From Muricomes sp049840515 (GTDB lineage Bacteria; Bacillota; Clostridia; Lachnospirales; Lachnospiraceae), in contig JASGKW010000019.1 of assembly GCA_049840515.1 (NCBI GenBank), positions 137,936 to 201,935 on the forward strand: DNA of 64,000 nucleotides, read 5' to 3'. The position numbers were made by a program, and so were the translations under genes. Positions within the stretch are counted from its first letter, which is position 1. Each line of letters starts with the position of its first letter. Below, one piece after another: positions 1 to 9,923 of the stretch. The notes under the pieces were generated by a model. That model made no database searches, had not been told where the DNA came from, and was given only the letters and a program-made list of their open reading frames with translations.

Positions 1-318
1 TGGATTTTGTTTCAAGTCCATTCTTGGGGAGTCAATATGAGCCCCAAGAATGTTCATGCCTTTTTCAATATCTTCTTCACCAATGTTAAAGAGTGCGATG
101 GATTTTCCCATCCAGGAGGCATATACCTTATCCCCTGCACTGAGGCTTTCTTTTGCTGAAAGCTCTTGATAGCCGGCTGCTTCCGCCTGCCTGATGATTT
201 CTACTACACATTCACGCTCCGTTTTTCCCGCATCCAGGAATTTCTTATAATCTTCATTGAGAGCATTTAGTTCATCTACTTGTTGGTCTGTATAGACTTC
301 CCACAAATTTTTATCCAT
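1..318 (-). CDS. M18-family aminopeptidase, N-terminal part (cut by window edge)
   Basis: The first 106 residues of a protein that runs off the left edge. The segment GAHIDSPRLDLKQNP is the metal-binding strand typical of M18 (aminopeptidase I) metallopeptidases, in which the His and Asp ligate the catalytic zinc pair. The family consists of large cytosolic oligomers that remove N-terminal residues from peptides. The start at 318 has a GAGG ribosome binding site inside the end of glyS, with one base between the glyS stop and this ATG, so the two are probably co-transcribed and translationally coupled. The family call is firm; substrate preference cannot be judged from this fragment. Confidence 0.85.
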   Translation of the reverse strand, partial: MDKNLWEVYTDQQVDELNALNEDYKKFLDAGKTERECVVEIIRQAEAAGYQELSAKESLSAGDKVYASWMGKSIALFNIGEEDIEKGMNILGAHIDSPRMDLKQNP

Positions 319-319
319 T

Positions 320-1711
320 TTAAAACCTCATTTTTTCTTCAAAGTAAGCTTTTAAATCCTCTATTTTTATTCTTTCCTGCTCCATAGTGTCACGGTCACG
401 CACGGTAACTGCTCCATCCTCCTGAGAGTCAAAATCGTAGGTCACACAGAAAGGTGTTCCGATTTCGTCCTGACGGCGGTAACGCTTTCCAATATTTCCT
501 CTGTCATCAAACTCACAGTTATATAATTTTGATAACTCTGCGTATACCTTTTCTGCACCCTCGTTCAACTTCTTGGACAGCGGCAGGACACCAATTTTTA
601 CTGGCGCAAGTGCCGGATGGAAATGAAGAACGGTACGCATATCCCCGCCTTCCAGTTCTTCCTCATCATATGCACTGCAGAGGAATGCAAGAACCATACG
701 GTCCGCTCCCAATGACGGCTCAATTACATAAGGAACATATTTCTGCTTCTTCTCATCATCAAAATAGGACATATCCTGTTTTGATACTTCCTGATGCTGT
801 GTGAGGTCATAATCTGTTCTGTCTGCTATTCCCCACAGCTCTCCCCATCCAAATGGGAACAGGAATTCTACGTCTGTCGTAGCCTTGCTGTAGAAAGAAA
901 GCTCCTCTTTGTCATGGTCACGGTATCTTACTTCATCTTCTTTCAGCCCCAGAGAACTCAGCCAGTTAAGGCAAAATTGCTTCCAATATGCAAACCACTC
1001 TAAATCAGTATCTGGCTCACAGAAAAACTCCAGCTCCATCTGCTCAAATTCTCTTGTGCGGAAGGTAAAGTTTCCAGGTGTAATTTCATTTCTGAATGAT
1101 TTACCAATCTGAGCGATACCAAATGGAATCTTCTTTCTGGATGTTCTCTGAACATTTTTAAAGTTTACAAAAATTCCCTGAGCAGTCTCCGGTCTTAAAT
1201 AAACGGTATTCTTTGCATCCTCTGTGACACCCTGGAAAGTTTTAAACATCAGGTTAAACTGACGGATATCTGTAAAGTTATGCTTTCCACAGGTTGGGCA
1301 CGCAATATTTTTCTCCTCAATAAACGTGGTCATCTGCTCCTGAGACCATGCGTCCACAGCACCCTCAACAGCGATGCCATTCTCTGCACAATAATCCTCA
1401 ATCAATTTATCTGCGCGGAAACGTTCGTGGCACTCCCTGCAATCCATAAGAGGGTCTGAAAAACCGCCAAGATGACCTGATGCCACCCAAGTCTGAGGGT
1501 TCATCAGAATTGCGCAGTCCACTCCTACATTATAAGGAGACTCCTGAACAAATTTCTGCCACCACGCTTTTTTTACATTATTTTTCAGCTCCACTCCAAG
1601 ATTTCCATAATCCCAGGTGTTTGCAAGTCCTCCATATATTTCGGAACCCGGGTAAACAAATCCTCTTGATTTTGCAAGAGCTACAATCTTCTCCATCGTT
1701 TTTTCTGCCAT
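320..1711 (-). CDS. glyS: Glycyl-tRNA synthetase (dimeric, class IIa)
   Basis: Charges tRNA-Gly with glycine in the cytosol. The 463-residue length fits the single-chain alpha2 enzyme, not the two-subunit glyQ/glyS form. Visible are the N-terminal GFVYPGSEIYGGLANTWDYG signature, two Cys pairs (CREC near residue 90 and CPTC near 138), motif 2 (FRNEITPG followed by FRTREFEQME) and motif 3 (GADRMVLAFL), then the C-terminal anticodon-binding domain. It has its own good sigma-A promoter at 1757-1785 and is followed by the aminopeptidase gene. No T-box leader fits in the 112-base gap to recO. Confidence 0.97.
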   Translation of the reverse strand: MAEKTMEKIVALAKSRGFVYPGSEIYGGLANTWDYGNLGVELKNNVKKAWWQKFVQESPYNVGVDCAILMNPQTWVASGHLGGFSDPLMDCRECHERFRADKLIEDYCAENGIAVEGAVDAWSQEQMTTFIEEKNIACPTCGKHNFTDIRQFNLMFKTFQGVTEDAKNTVYLRPETAQGIFVNFKNVQRTSRKKIPFGIAQIGKSFRNEITPGNFTFRTREFEQMELEFFCEPDTDLEWFAYWKQFCLNWLSSLGLKEDEVRYRDHDKEELSFYSKATTDVEFLFPFGWGELWGIADRTDYDLTQHQEVSKQDMSYFDDEKKQKYVPYVIEPSLGADRMVLAFLCSAYDEEELEGGDMRTVLHFHPALAPVKIGVLPLSKKLNEGAEKVYAELSKLYNCEFDDRGNIGKRYRRQDEIGTPFCVTYDFDSQEDGAVTVRDRDTMEQERIKIEDLKAYFEEKMRF

Positions 1712-1756
1712 AATATGCTCCTCACATTCTATTTCCTAATTTCAACATTGGTAATT

Positions 1757-1785
1757 ATTATAACGGCTCTCCCCCTTTTTTTCAA
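1757..1785 (-). promoter_or_regulatory. Sigma-A promoter of glyS
   Basis: Read on the minus strand, TTGAAA (1785-1780) and a perfect TATAAT (1762-1757) are separated by exactly 17 bases. The -10 ends 45 bases upstream of the glyS start. Confidence 0.75.
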
Positions 1786-1823
1786 GGTTTTTGGAGTATC
1801 TTCCCGCCGCTGTATTCCAAATA

Positions 1824-2564
1824 TTACAGTAATGTCTCCAATATTTCCAGAGACTTGAATCTCTTTTCTACATAGACATCCCGGTAACGGTCCAGCACCT
1901 GGGCCAGTTGTTCCAGTACTTTTTCTGTGACATTAAATGTATATAGCTTCTCTATTTTGCTGCTTTCTATATATTGCATGCTATACAAAACCGACTGGTC
2001 CAGATGAACCCCGTCTATCACATCGCGGCTGCACTCACAGCAGACAAGACCACCCTTTTTCACACTGAAAACGGCTGGCCTTTCTTTATCCCCGCATACT
2101 ACACACCGGAAAACTTCCGGTCCTTCTCCATTTATACAATATGCTTTTAACTCAAATATGTAACGAATCAATCTGTCCGGAATATGCTTGTTTGACAGAG
2201 CCTTAAGTGTCTGATACAAAAGTTTCAGCATTTCCTTTTCATCATTAAATTCTTTTGTATAATAATTTGTAAATTCGAGAAAATAAAAGCCATAGTATGC
2301 ACCAATCATATCTTCCCTGAGTTCGGGAAAATAATTTGTAATGTTTGCAGACTGTATCGTATAAGAGGAACGGCCCTCATACATAGTAAATTCTCCAAAT
2401 GTAAACGGATTTACCGCGCCCGCCAAAGGGCTTCCAGGGCGCCTTGATCCTTTGGCAAACGCGGCAATCTTTCCTTGTTCTTTTGTCAGAATAACGACTC
2501 TTCTGTCATATTCCCCTATAGGTGCTGTAGACAGCACCATCCCTGTCAGTACAATCTGATTCAC
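1824..2564 (-). CDS. recO: DNA repair protein RecO
   Basis: Recombination mediator that helps RecR load RecA onto SSB-coated single-stranded DNA and anneals complementary strands. The 246 residues carry the N-terminal OB fold (VLSTAPIGEYDRRVVILTKEQGKI), the helical middle part, and a zinc-finger-like CVVC...CCEC set near residues 152-180. The start is a GTG at 2564, with GGGAG nine bases upstream; it lies inside the end of the small yqzL gene, which suggests translational coupling. The order era-yqzL-recO is conserved in Bacillota. Confidence 0.95.
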   Translation of the reverse strand: MNQIVLTGMVLSTAPIGEYDRRVVILTKEQGKIAAFAKGSRRPGSPLAGAVNPFTFGEFTMYEGRSSYTIQSANITNYFPELREDMIGAYYGFYFLEFTNYYTKEFNDEKEMLKLLYQTLKALSNKHIPDRLIRYIFELKAYCINGEGPEVFRCVVCGDKERPAVFSVKKGGLVCCECSRDVIDGVHLDQSVLYSMQYIESSKIEKLYTFNVTEKVLEQLAQVLDRYRDVYVEKRFKSLEILETLL

Positions 2565-2691
2565 GACTGCTTACTCCCACGCTTTTCTCTTCCCTCTGTC
2601 CAGAGCTTTGTGTAAATTCTTCCGCTCTGTAAGACAGATAGTCTTTTACACTTCCAGTTTCTATAAATTTATCCCAGTATCTCTGCTCCAT
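2506..2691 (-). CDS. yqzL: YqzL-family small protein
   Basis: A 61-residue protein whose N-terminus (WDKFIETGSVKDYLSYR) matches the short YqzL family found between era and recO in many Bacillota. Its function is not known. A ribosome binding site AGAGGTGA precedes the ATG at 2691, so I take it as real in spite of its size. The last 59 bases overlap recO in another frame. The C-terminal half is charged and low in hydrophobic residues, and no signal peptide or membrane segment is present. Confidence 0.75.
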   Translation of the reverse strand: MEQRYWDKFIETGSVKDYLSYRAEEFTQSSGQREEKSVGVSSRESDCTDRDGAVYSTYRGI

Positions 2692-2764
2692 CGGATCACC
2701 TCTTCTTATGTGATATTATTAGTTTTTCCGATACAGGCTGTACTATACTGTATAAAATATACCA

Positions 2765-2814
2765 ATTACAATTCAGCCGTGCGCAGGCATTCAAATATAG
2801 AATGTGCAAGCTGT
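2765..2814. repeat. Dispersed palindromic repeat, copy 1 (diverged)
   Basis: Lies in the gap between era and yqzL, directly after the era stop in transcription order. It shares the inner core GCGCAGGCATT...GAATGTGC...AGCTGTA with the fuller copy at 41256-41321. The outer arms are eroded (ATTACAATTCAGCC instead of GTAACAGTTCAGCC). Confidence 0.55.
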
Positions 2815-2837
2815 AACATCCATCATACAATTTTTCT

Positions 2838-3731
2838 TTATTCTTCTCTGTAGCCAAAATTTTTCATCAGAAAATCGCTGTCACGCCAGTTTTTCTGCAC
2901 TTTTACCCACAGTTTTAAATTGACCTTGCAATCTAGCAGGCGCTCAATCTCATATCTTGCAGTGCTGCCGATTTTCTTTAACATAGCGCCCTGCTTTCCA
3001 ATAATAATTCCTTTGTGGGAATCCCTCTCGCAAATAATTGTGGCATCAATGTGCATCACCTTTTTCTGCATTTTCATACTGTCTATCGCAACAGCTATCC
3101 CGTGAGGAATCTCCTCCTGCAAGGAGTGGAGAGCCTTTTCCCGAATCAGCTCTGCCACAATCTGCCTCTCCGGCTGGTCTGTAATGGTATCTTCATCATA
3201 GAATTGGGGGCCTGACGGAAGATACTGAAATATAACCTTCACCAGCTCATCGGTGTTATCCCCGTTTCTTGCCGATACCGGCACAATAGCCGCAAAATCA
3301 TATGCCTTGCTGTAGACATCTATAAAAGTCAGAATTTCTTCCTTTTTCACCATATCCGTCTTATTGATTACAAGAACAACCGGTGTCTTAACCTTTTGAA
3401 GTCTCTCAATTATATGCTGTTCTCCGGCTCCGATAAATGTGGAAGGCTCCACCAGCCACAAGACCACATCCACCTCATTGAGTGTGCGCTCCGCCACATT
3501 TACCATATATTCACCCAGTTTATTTTTTGCCTTGTGGATACCCGGGGTATCCACAAATACAATCTGCCCCTCATCTGTGGTCAGAATTGTCTGGATACGG
3601 TTTCTTGTGGTCTGGGGCTTATTGGATGTAATCGCAATTTTCTGCCCGATCAGGTGATTCATCAATGTGGATTTCCCCACATTTGGACGCCCTATTAAAG
3701 TAACAAATCCTGACTTAAAATCTTCTTTCAT
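2838..3731 (-). CDS. era: GTPase Era
   Basis: Essential GTPase that binds the 3' end of 16S rRNA and assists 30S maturation. The 297 residues show G1 GRPNVGKST near residue 14, the switch region with TTRNRI, G3 DTPG, G4 NKTD and G5 SARNG, followed by a C-terminal KH domain (IIGKQGAMLKKIGSTAR). Length and motif order are standard. It sits upstream of yqzL-recO and downstream of the M16C peptidase gene with 16 bases between, so one transcript is likely. Confidence 0.97.
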   Translation of the reverse strand: MKEDFKSGFVTLIGRPNVGKSTLMNHLIGQKIAITSNKPQTTRNRIQTILTTDEGQIVFVDTPGIHKAKNKLGEYMVNVAERTLNEVDVVLWLVEPSTFIGAGEQHIIERLQKVKTPVVLVINKTDMVKKEEILTFIDVYSKAYDFAAIVPVSARNGDNTDELVKVIFQYLPSGPQFYDEDTITDQPERQIVAELIREKALHSLQEEIPHGIAVAIDSMKMQKKVMHIDATIICERDSHKGIIIGKQGAMLKKIGSTARYEIERLLDCKVNLKLWVKVQKNWRDSDFLMKNFGYREE

Positions 3732-3747
3732 TCTCTCTCCTCATATG

Positions 3748-6675
3748 TTAAAACAGTACTCTCACTTCTTTGAACATATCTTTCTGCTCTTCTATCTTTT
3801 CTTCATTTCCTATGACACAAATCTGGTCCGCCGCCAGAACTGCTGCCACCACATCCGCCAGCGCCCTGATATCCTCCTGCTGTGCATTTAAGATTTCCAT
3901 GCGCTCTCTTCTCAGCATTTCCTCCGATACATGATTCATGTACAGGTTCATAGAACGGTCACCTTTTGTGGAAGGTGTCATCGGCCGGTCAATATTGCTG
4001 AAAGTTCCGATGATATATTTGGTCATATCTCTCTCATCGACAGTGAAGTTCTTGAGATAATCCACAACACCCTCGTAAGTTTCCATGGTTTTCTTTAAAT
4101 TGGGGTCTCTGTAAGAGATAAAATATCCCTCTCCAACCCGGTTAAAGTTGCTCATGCAGCCGTATGCACCGCCTTTTACACGGACATTCTGCCACAGGTA
4201 ATCATAGCTCAAAATAACTTTCAATATCTGCAAAGCTCCATTATATGCCACGCCGCGGTCAATAAAGTTTCCTACTCTTGCGACATACTGAACCTTGGAA
4301 GATGTTTTCAGACCTTCATTTCGTTTCTTGCAGTGGATAATGCATGGGGTTTCCTCAGATTTTTCTCCCTCATACAGACCTGCTTTTATCTTTTTGATTT
4401 CCTCATACACAGATTCCAATCCTTTTTCCTCAGAGGTGTAGCTAATCATCATGTTATCCGTACGGAAAATATTTGCCGCAATCTCTTTCAAATTGGATAT
4501 GAGTTCTTCTTTCTTCTCCTCAAAGTTCTCCTCAATCTGTTTTACTACCTCATAGTAGCCTATTCCGTCTGTATCATCTTTAAATTTAGCCAGCGGTGAA
4601 TCATAGGACAGAGCCCGCAAAGCCGCTGTCGTGTGACCTGAGGACTGGAAACTCATCTGCAGCCTGGATTTCAGCATAGATAATATTTCTTTCAGACGTT
4701 TCTCGTCTTCCAGTTTTGTCTCCATAAGAATCTCACGCATCATGGCAAAAAGTACATCCATCTTGGGATACAATGCTTTGCCCTTCATTTCAAACGTAGC
4801 CCGGAAATCTTTTTCCTTAACCTTTGTCACATCAGCATACAGTTCAAGGGATGTGCCGATACCTCCTGTATGGACATTAATCTCATTGAACAGCTCTCCA
4901 TACTCATAATTTGTGGTATCAATAAGACCAAGTACTGCCTGCAGAATTCCTGCATATGCAAGTTTCTCTTCTGGTATCCCGGACAAATCAAACATCAATG
5001 TTACATATCCAATACCGTTGGTGTCGATATTGTGGTGTATCATTTTGACACCGTCAACTTCTTTTTCCTCATTGTATGCAGGCTCTATTTCCTTAGAAAT
5101 ATCCTCCCTGCTGAGAACAGGTATCTTTTCATAATCTTCTCTGGATGACTCTTCCTCCTGGTATTCAAGCAACTTTTCTGTGTCTTTTACCAATTTATTA
5201 ATTTCTTCTGCGGTCAAACCATCTTTATATTTCTGTAATTGTGTCTCCAGTTCTCTGTCCAGACGCGCTGTCCTTCCTCTCTCCGGCTTCACAACAACTA
5301 CAGATGCGTGAGTATTGTCAAGAAGATATGTCTGAATCAATGACTCAAAATAACCAGTGTCAACCTGAGTCTTTAAAAATTCCAGTGTAGGAATTGCTTT
5401 CATATGAATAAACGGTTTTCCCTCATCATACAGCCAGCTGTCAAACATCTGTAATCCATACATAAGCCCTTTCGGGTAATTTCCAAAATCAGCCTCCCTG
5501 AATCTGAATTCATGGTAGTTGATTCCGGCCAGCAGAGCCTTCTTATCAATTCCCCCATCCACAATATTCTGCAATGTATCTTTTATCACAGAAAGAAAGG
5601 CTTCTTTTTGATCCAGATTGGCATTCTTCGCAATGACAGAGAAAATCGGCTGGTAAATACCATTATCGTAGGAGCCCATAATATCCTTGCCAATTCCCGC
5701 ATCCACAAGGGCTTTCTTCAGCGGTGCCCCCGGCGCTGACAGGAGGGCATAATCCAGTATCTGGAATGCCAGATACAATTTTTCATCCAGGCTTGTACCG
5801 ATTACTTTGTTATAAGAAAGATAGGTGTTATCCTCCTCTGGTTCTTCGCTGGAAATAGAATATGTCATTTCCAGTTCTTTCACCTCATCAAAAGCGTTCT
5901 GAAGCTGAATCTCTGAATCCACCTCAATCTCGGAAAATTTGCTCAAGTAATTCTCATCCAGCCAGTTCAGCTTTTCTGCCATATCCATCTTGCCATAAAG
6001 ATAAATATAACTATTAGAAGGATGATAATACTTTCTATGGAAATTCAAAAATTGCTCATACGTCAATTCAGGGATAAAATCCGGATCTCCCCCCGACTCA
6101 TTTGCATAGGAGGTATCTGGGAACAGGGAGTTCAGTATCATACGGTCAAGCACTCCCTCAGGCGAAGAAAACGCACCTTTCATCTCATTGTAGACAACAC
6201 CGTTGTATCCCAGCCTGTCATCGGCAGTTTCCAGTTTATAACTCCATCCTTCCTGGCGGAAGATTTCTTCATGCTGATATATGTTGGGATAAAACACAGC
6301 ATCCATATACACATGCATCAGATTCTGAAAGTCTGTATCGTTACAACTCGCCACTGGATATACCGTTTTATCAGGATAAGTCATAGCATTCAAAAAAGTA
6401 TTGAGAGACCCTTTTACCAATTCTACAAAGGGGTCTTTCACTGGAAAATCCCTGGAGCCACATAACACAGAATGCTCCATAATGTGAGGCACACCTGTAC
6501 TGTCAGACGGCGGAGTACGAAAACCAATTGAAAACACTTTATTATTATCGTCATTCTCCATCAACAGAACTCTTGCGCCGCTCTTTTTATGCCTCAAAAG
6601 ATAACCTTTTGATTTTAAGTCTGATAAATCTGTTTCCTGCAGCAATTCATATGCATTCAAACCAAAAACACTCAT
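3748..6675 (-). CDS. M16C-family (insulinase/presequence protease-like) metallopeptidase
   Basis: A 975-residue cytosolic zinc peptidase. The inverted zinc motif HIMEH (HXXEH) is at residues 64-68, followed by SVLCGSRDFPVKDPF, typical of the M16C branch that includes presequence proteases. The distal glutamate ligand region (YNEMKGAFSSPEGVLDR) is near 165. The second, inactive half and the closing domain fill the rest, as in the family's four-domain clamp, and length is normal. No signal peptide is seen. These enzymes degrade peptides taken into a closed chamber; the bacterial substrate is unknown. era follows directly. Confidence 0.93.
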   Translation of the reverse strand: MSVFGLNAYELLQETDLSDLKSKGYLLRHKKSGARVLLMENDDNNKVFSIGFRTPPSDSTGVPHIMEHSVLCGSRDFPVKDPFVELVKGSLNTFLNAMTYPDKTVYPVASCNDTDFQNLMHVYMDAVFYPNIYQHEEIFRQEGWSYKLETADDRLGYNGVVYNEMKGAFSSPEGVLDRMILNSLFPDTSYANESGGDPDFIPELTYEQFLNFHRKYYHPSNSYIYLYGKMDMAEKLNWLDENYLSKFSEIEVDSEIQLQNAFDEVKELEMTYSISSEEPEEDNTYLSYNKVIGTSLDEKLYLAFQILDYALLSAPGAPLKKALVDAGIGKDIMGSYDNGIYQPIFSVIAKNANLDQKEAFLSVIKDTLQNIVDGGIDKKALLAGINYHEFRFREADFGNYPKGLMYGLQMFDSWLYDEGKPFIHMKAIPTLEFLKTQVDTGYFESLIQTYLLDNTHASVVVVKPERGRTARLDRELETQLQKYKDGLTAEEINKLVKDTEKLLEYQEEESSREDYEKIPVLSREDISKEIEPAYNEEKEVDGVKMIHHNIDTNGIGYVTLMFDLSGIPEEKLAYAGILQAVLGLIDTTNYEYGELFNEINVHTGGIGTSLELYADVTKVKEKDFRATFEMKGKALYPKMDVLFAMMREILMETKLEDEKRLKEILSMLKSRLQMSFQSSGHTTAALRALSYDSPLAKFKDDTDGIGYYEVVKQIEENFEEKKEELISNLKEIAANIFRTDNMMISYTSEEKGLESVYEEIKKIKAGLYEGEKSEETPCIIHCKKRNEGLKTSSKVQYVARVGNFIDRGVAYNGALQILKVILSYDYLWQNVRVKGGAYGCMSNFNRVGEGYFISYRDPNLKKTMETYEGVVDYLKNFTVDERDMTKYIIGTFSNIDRPMTPSTKGDRSMNLYMNHVSEEMLRRERMEILNAQQEDIRALADVVAAVLAADQICVIGNEEKIEEQKDMFKEVRVLF

Positions 6676-6777
6676 ATTGTACCTCTCTTTTTATTAAAAT
6701 TTTCATAACAGTTCAATAATGTTCATTATTATATTGCTATAATATTCCTCCTATTATAACATTTTCACTCATACAAT

Positions 6778-6819
6778 AAAAGGGGCATCTCTTTCATTTT
6801 CCCAAGACATGCCCCTTTT
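6778..6819 (-). terminator. Intrinsic terminator of the glpK-xylB unit
   Basis: Perfect 11-bp stem AAAAGGGGCAT / ATGCCCCTTTT with a 20-base loop, ending in a T-run on the minus strand, seven bases past the xylB stop. Confidence 0.85.
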
Positions 6820-6825
6820 AAACCC

Positions 6826-8289
6826 TTATATTTTAAACAATTTTTTTACTGCCGGATAAAATTCTTTAAATTTTCTGTACTTCTGCTCATATTTCTCCAC
6901 AAGCTCAGGGGTCGGCTTCACAGTGTCCACAACTTTGACGAGCTGTCCTGCGGCAGTCTCCACATCCTCAAACTGTCCGCAGCCAACAGCCGCCAGAATT
7001 GCACCGCCATATCCGGGACCTTCCTCCGTCTCTATAATATCAACTTCCAGATTCATAATATTGGCCGTCATCTCTTTCCAGAGCTGGCTCTTCGCACCGC
7101 CCCCGCAGATTTTCGTGCGCTCAATGGAAATCCCTAATTTTCTTGCAACCTCAAGAGAATCTCTCAGTCCGAATATGACACCCTCCATTACAGCCTGAGT
7201 CATATCCTCCCGCGTTGTATCCATGCTCATGCCCACAAACATGGCTCTCGCATCCGGGTCATTGTGAGGGGAGCGTTCTCCCATAAGATAAGGCAGGAAG
7301 AACACGTTATTTTCTCCCAGTTTCTGTATATTACTCTGCTCTTTCTGATATTCCTTTGTCTTCAGAATTTCGTCCATCCACCACTTATTGCAGGATGCTG
7401 CGCTCAACATACATCCCATCAGATGATAGTATCCGTCAGCATGGTCAAAAGAATGCAGCGCATTGTTATCATCCACCCTGAAATTTTTGCTGGAAATAAA
7501 AATTGTACCGCTTGTCCCAAGAGAAATGTTGCACTGTCCCTCGCCTACCGTTCCCGTTCCAACTGCCGCAGCAGCATTATCCCCGGCACCTGCAACAATC
7601 TTTACATCTGACGGTATGCCGAGAGTCTTCGCTATATCCTCTTTTATTGTTCCTGCGACCTCGTAGCTCTCAAATAAATCGGGAAGCTGTTCTCTTTTGA
7701 TTCCACAGATATCGATCATTTTCTCAGACCAGCATTTATTCTTCACATCAAGGAGCAACATCCCTGATGCATCTGAGTAATCCGTGCAGAATGTCCCGGA
7801 AAGTTTGTATGTAATATAGTCTTTTGGCAGCATAATCTTTGCTGTCCTCTCAAAATTTTCCGGTTCATTTTCTTTCAGCCACAATATTTTAGGCGCGGTA
7901 AAACCAGCAAATGCAATATTAGCCGTATACTCTGACAACTGGTTTTTGCCAATCACATGATTCAAATAGTCCGTCTGCTTTCCAGTACGTCCGTCATTCC
8001 ACAAGATAGCCGGGCGCACCACCTCATCCGCCGAATCCAAAGTTACCAGACCGTGCATCTGTCCGCCAACACCGATTCCGGCTATCTGGGATGAATCCAC
8101 AGACTCAGCTATTTCCTTTAGGCCCTGAATGGTCTGCTCATACCAGTCCTTGGGATCCTGCTGAGACCAGCCTGGATGCGGAAAATATAGAGGATACTCT
8201 TTTGTCACTACTTTCTGTATCACACCATTTTCATCCATAGCCAATAATTTCACAGCTGAGGTCCCCAAATCAATTCCTACATAAATCAT
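6826..8289 (-). CDS. xylB: Xylulokinase
   Basis: FGGY-family sugar kinase predicted to phosphorylate D-xylulose. The N-terminal phosphate loop (YVGIDLGTSAVKLLA), the substrate region GGQMHGLV...ILWNDGRT and the ATP-domain motif GGGAKSQLWKEM are typical of XylB; 487 residues is the normal length. The ATG at 8289 is chosen because GGAGGA lies just upstream and because an earlier in-frame ATG falls inside glpK. It follows glpK with one base between stop and start. No xylose isomerase or xylose transporter is in view, so the in vivo substrate could be another ketopentose. Confidence 0.88.
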   Translation of the reverse strand: MIYVGIDLGTSAVKLLAMDENGVIQKVVTKEYPLYFPHPGWSQQDPKDWYEQTIQGLKEIAESVDSSQIAGIGVGGQMHGLVTLDSADEVVRPAILWNDGRTGKQTDYLNHVIGKNQLSEYTANIAFAGFTAPKILWLKENEPENFERTAKIMLPKDYITYKLSGTFCTDYSDASGMLLLDVKNKCWSEKMIDICGIKREQLPDLFESYEVAGTIKEDIAKTLGIPSDVKIVAGAGDNAAAAVGTGTVGEGQCNISLGTSGTIFISSKNFRVDDNNALHSFDHADGYYHLMGCMLSAASCNKWWMDEILKTKEYQKEQSNIQKLGENNVFFLPYLMGERSPHNDPDARAMFVGMSMDTTREDMTQAVMEGVIFGLRDSLEVARKLGISIERTKICGGGAKSQLWKEMTANIMNLEVDIIETEEGPGYGGAILAAVGCGQFEDVETAAGQLVKVVDTVKPTPELVEKYEQKYRKFKEFYPAVKKLFKI

Positions 8290-8290
8290 A

Positions 8291-9788
8291 TTATTCCTCC
8301 TTCGCCCATCCATAAGAATATCTCACAGCCTTATTCCAGCCCTTAATCATTCTGTTTCTCACTTCTTCATCAATTTCCGGAATAAATGTCCTGTCTATCG
8401 CCCAGTTCTTTTCAACCTCTTCTTTGTTTTTCCAATAACCCACAGCAATGCCTGCCAGATATGCTGCTCCCATGGCTGTGGTTTCCACACACTGCGGCCT
8501 CTTTACCGGGGCATTGATTATATTTGCCTGAGTCTGCATCAGAAAATTATTGGCACTTGCCCCGCCATCCACTTTCAGCACAGAAATCTCTCTCCCCGAA
8601 TCTGCCCTCATGGCATTTAACACATCATTCACCTGATAGGCCAGCGATTCCAGTGTCGCGCGGATAATATGATATTTATTCACACCTCTGGTCAGCCCCA
8701 GTATCGTTCCCCTCGCATACTGATCCCAGTGGGGAGCACCCAGCCCTGTAAATGCAGGCACAACGTAGCAGCCGTTCGTATCCTTCACCTTCTGAGCCAT
8801 ATATTCAGATACCTGGGCGGAATCAATCAGTCTGCAGTTCATCCCTGAGCCACTGAATCGCGGAGCCTGCCGCAAAGACAGAGCCCTCCAGGGCATAATT
8901 CACTTTCCCGTCAATTCCCCACGCTATAGTGGTCACAAGTCCATTCTCAGAAAACACCGGCTTTTCCCCTGTATTCATCAAAAGAAAACAGCCTGTTCCA
9001 TATGTGTTCTTGGCCTCCCCCTCCTGAAAACAGGTCTGTCCAAACAAAGCGGCCTGCTGGTCGCCCGCGGCCCCCGCAACAGGGATTGGTGCCCCAAAAA
9101 ACTTTACGTCCGATTCACCGTAAATACAGCTGGATGGCTTTACCTCCGGCAGCATGCGGGCAGGAATATTTAATTCCTGCAAAATCTCTTCATCCCACTC
9201 AAGGGTGTTAATATTAAACATCATAGTCCTGGAAGCGTTGGAGTAGTCTGTCACATGGACGCTTCCCTTCGTCAGCTTCCAAATCAGCCATGTCTCCATG
9301 GTTCCAAAAAAGAGTTCCCCATTCTCGGCGCGCCGCCTGGCTCCCTCAACATTATCCAGTATCCACTTTACCTTCGTCCCTGAAAAATATGCATCCAAAA
9401 CAAGCCCGGTCTTTTGACGAAATCTATCCGTCAGACCTTTCGCCTTCAACTCATCACAGTACTCGGATGTGCGCCGGCACTGCCAAACAATTGCCGGATA
9501 GACTGGTTTTCCGGAATGCTTGTCCCACACAACCACAGTCTCCCGCTGGTTTGTAATCCCAATGGCCGCAATATCCACCGCTGTGGCATTGACATTGGCC
9601 ATAGCCTGCCATGCAACTTCCATCTGGCTGGACCAGATTTCCTCCGCATCATGCTCCACCCAGCCCGGTTTGGGAAAATACTGTGTGAACTCTTTCTGGG
9701 CCATACTGCACATCTCACCCTTTTTGTTAAAAAGAATACACCTGGTGCTGGTTGTACCGCAATCTAGTGCCATCACATATTTCGCCAT
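8291..9788 (-). CDS. glpK: Glycerol kinase, split by a +1 frameshift
   Basis: Phosphorylates glycerol to glycerol-3-phosphate. The N-terminal phosphate loop (ALDCGTTSTRCILF), the glycerol-binding stretch (AIVWQCRRTSEYC) and the C-terminal part (GCYVVPAFTGLGAPHWD, KVDGGASANNF) are all present but in two frames. The reading frame breaks at about 8834; dropping one base there restores RDELRLIDSAQ and gives 498 residues, exactly the usual size. The start at 9788 has GGAGG eight bases upstream. Either a fresh null allele or a sequencing error; given similar breaks elsewhere in the window I favour error. xylB follows immediately. Confidence 0.88.
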
Positions 9789-9855
9789 ATAAAATTCCTC
9801 CATAAGCCTGATGGTATCCCGATTCTAACCTGAAGATACCTTCTAACATTTAAAT

Positions 9856-9884
9856 ATTATATCATATCTAATCAGACATTAACA
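9856..9884 (-). promoter_or_regulatory. Promoter of glpK-xylB
   Basis: Minus strand: TGTTAA (9884-9879), 17-base spacer, and an extended -10, TGA-TATAAT (9861-9856). The weak -35 is consistent with activator or catabolite control, but no clear cre site was seen. Confidence 0.6.
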
Positions 9885-9923
9885 GTTCAAGAGGAGATTT
9901 GGCCAGATAGCAGCCCTGCTTTT

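Noticed and set aside
454..804. Plus-strand open frames opposite glyS, and the many similar frames opposite other genes
   Set aside because: They lie antisense to strongly conserved genes, have no ribosome binding site and no family-like sequence.
1712..1823. A T-box leader before glyS
   Set aside because: The gap is only 112 bases, and a good promoter lies 45 bases from the start codon, leaving no room for one.
6676..6777. Promoter of the M16C peptidase gene
   Set aside because: Several TATAAT-like boxes occur in this AT-rich gap, but none has a matching -35 at a proper distance, so I do not call one.
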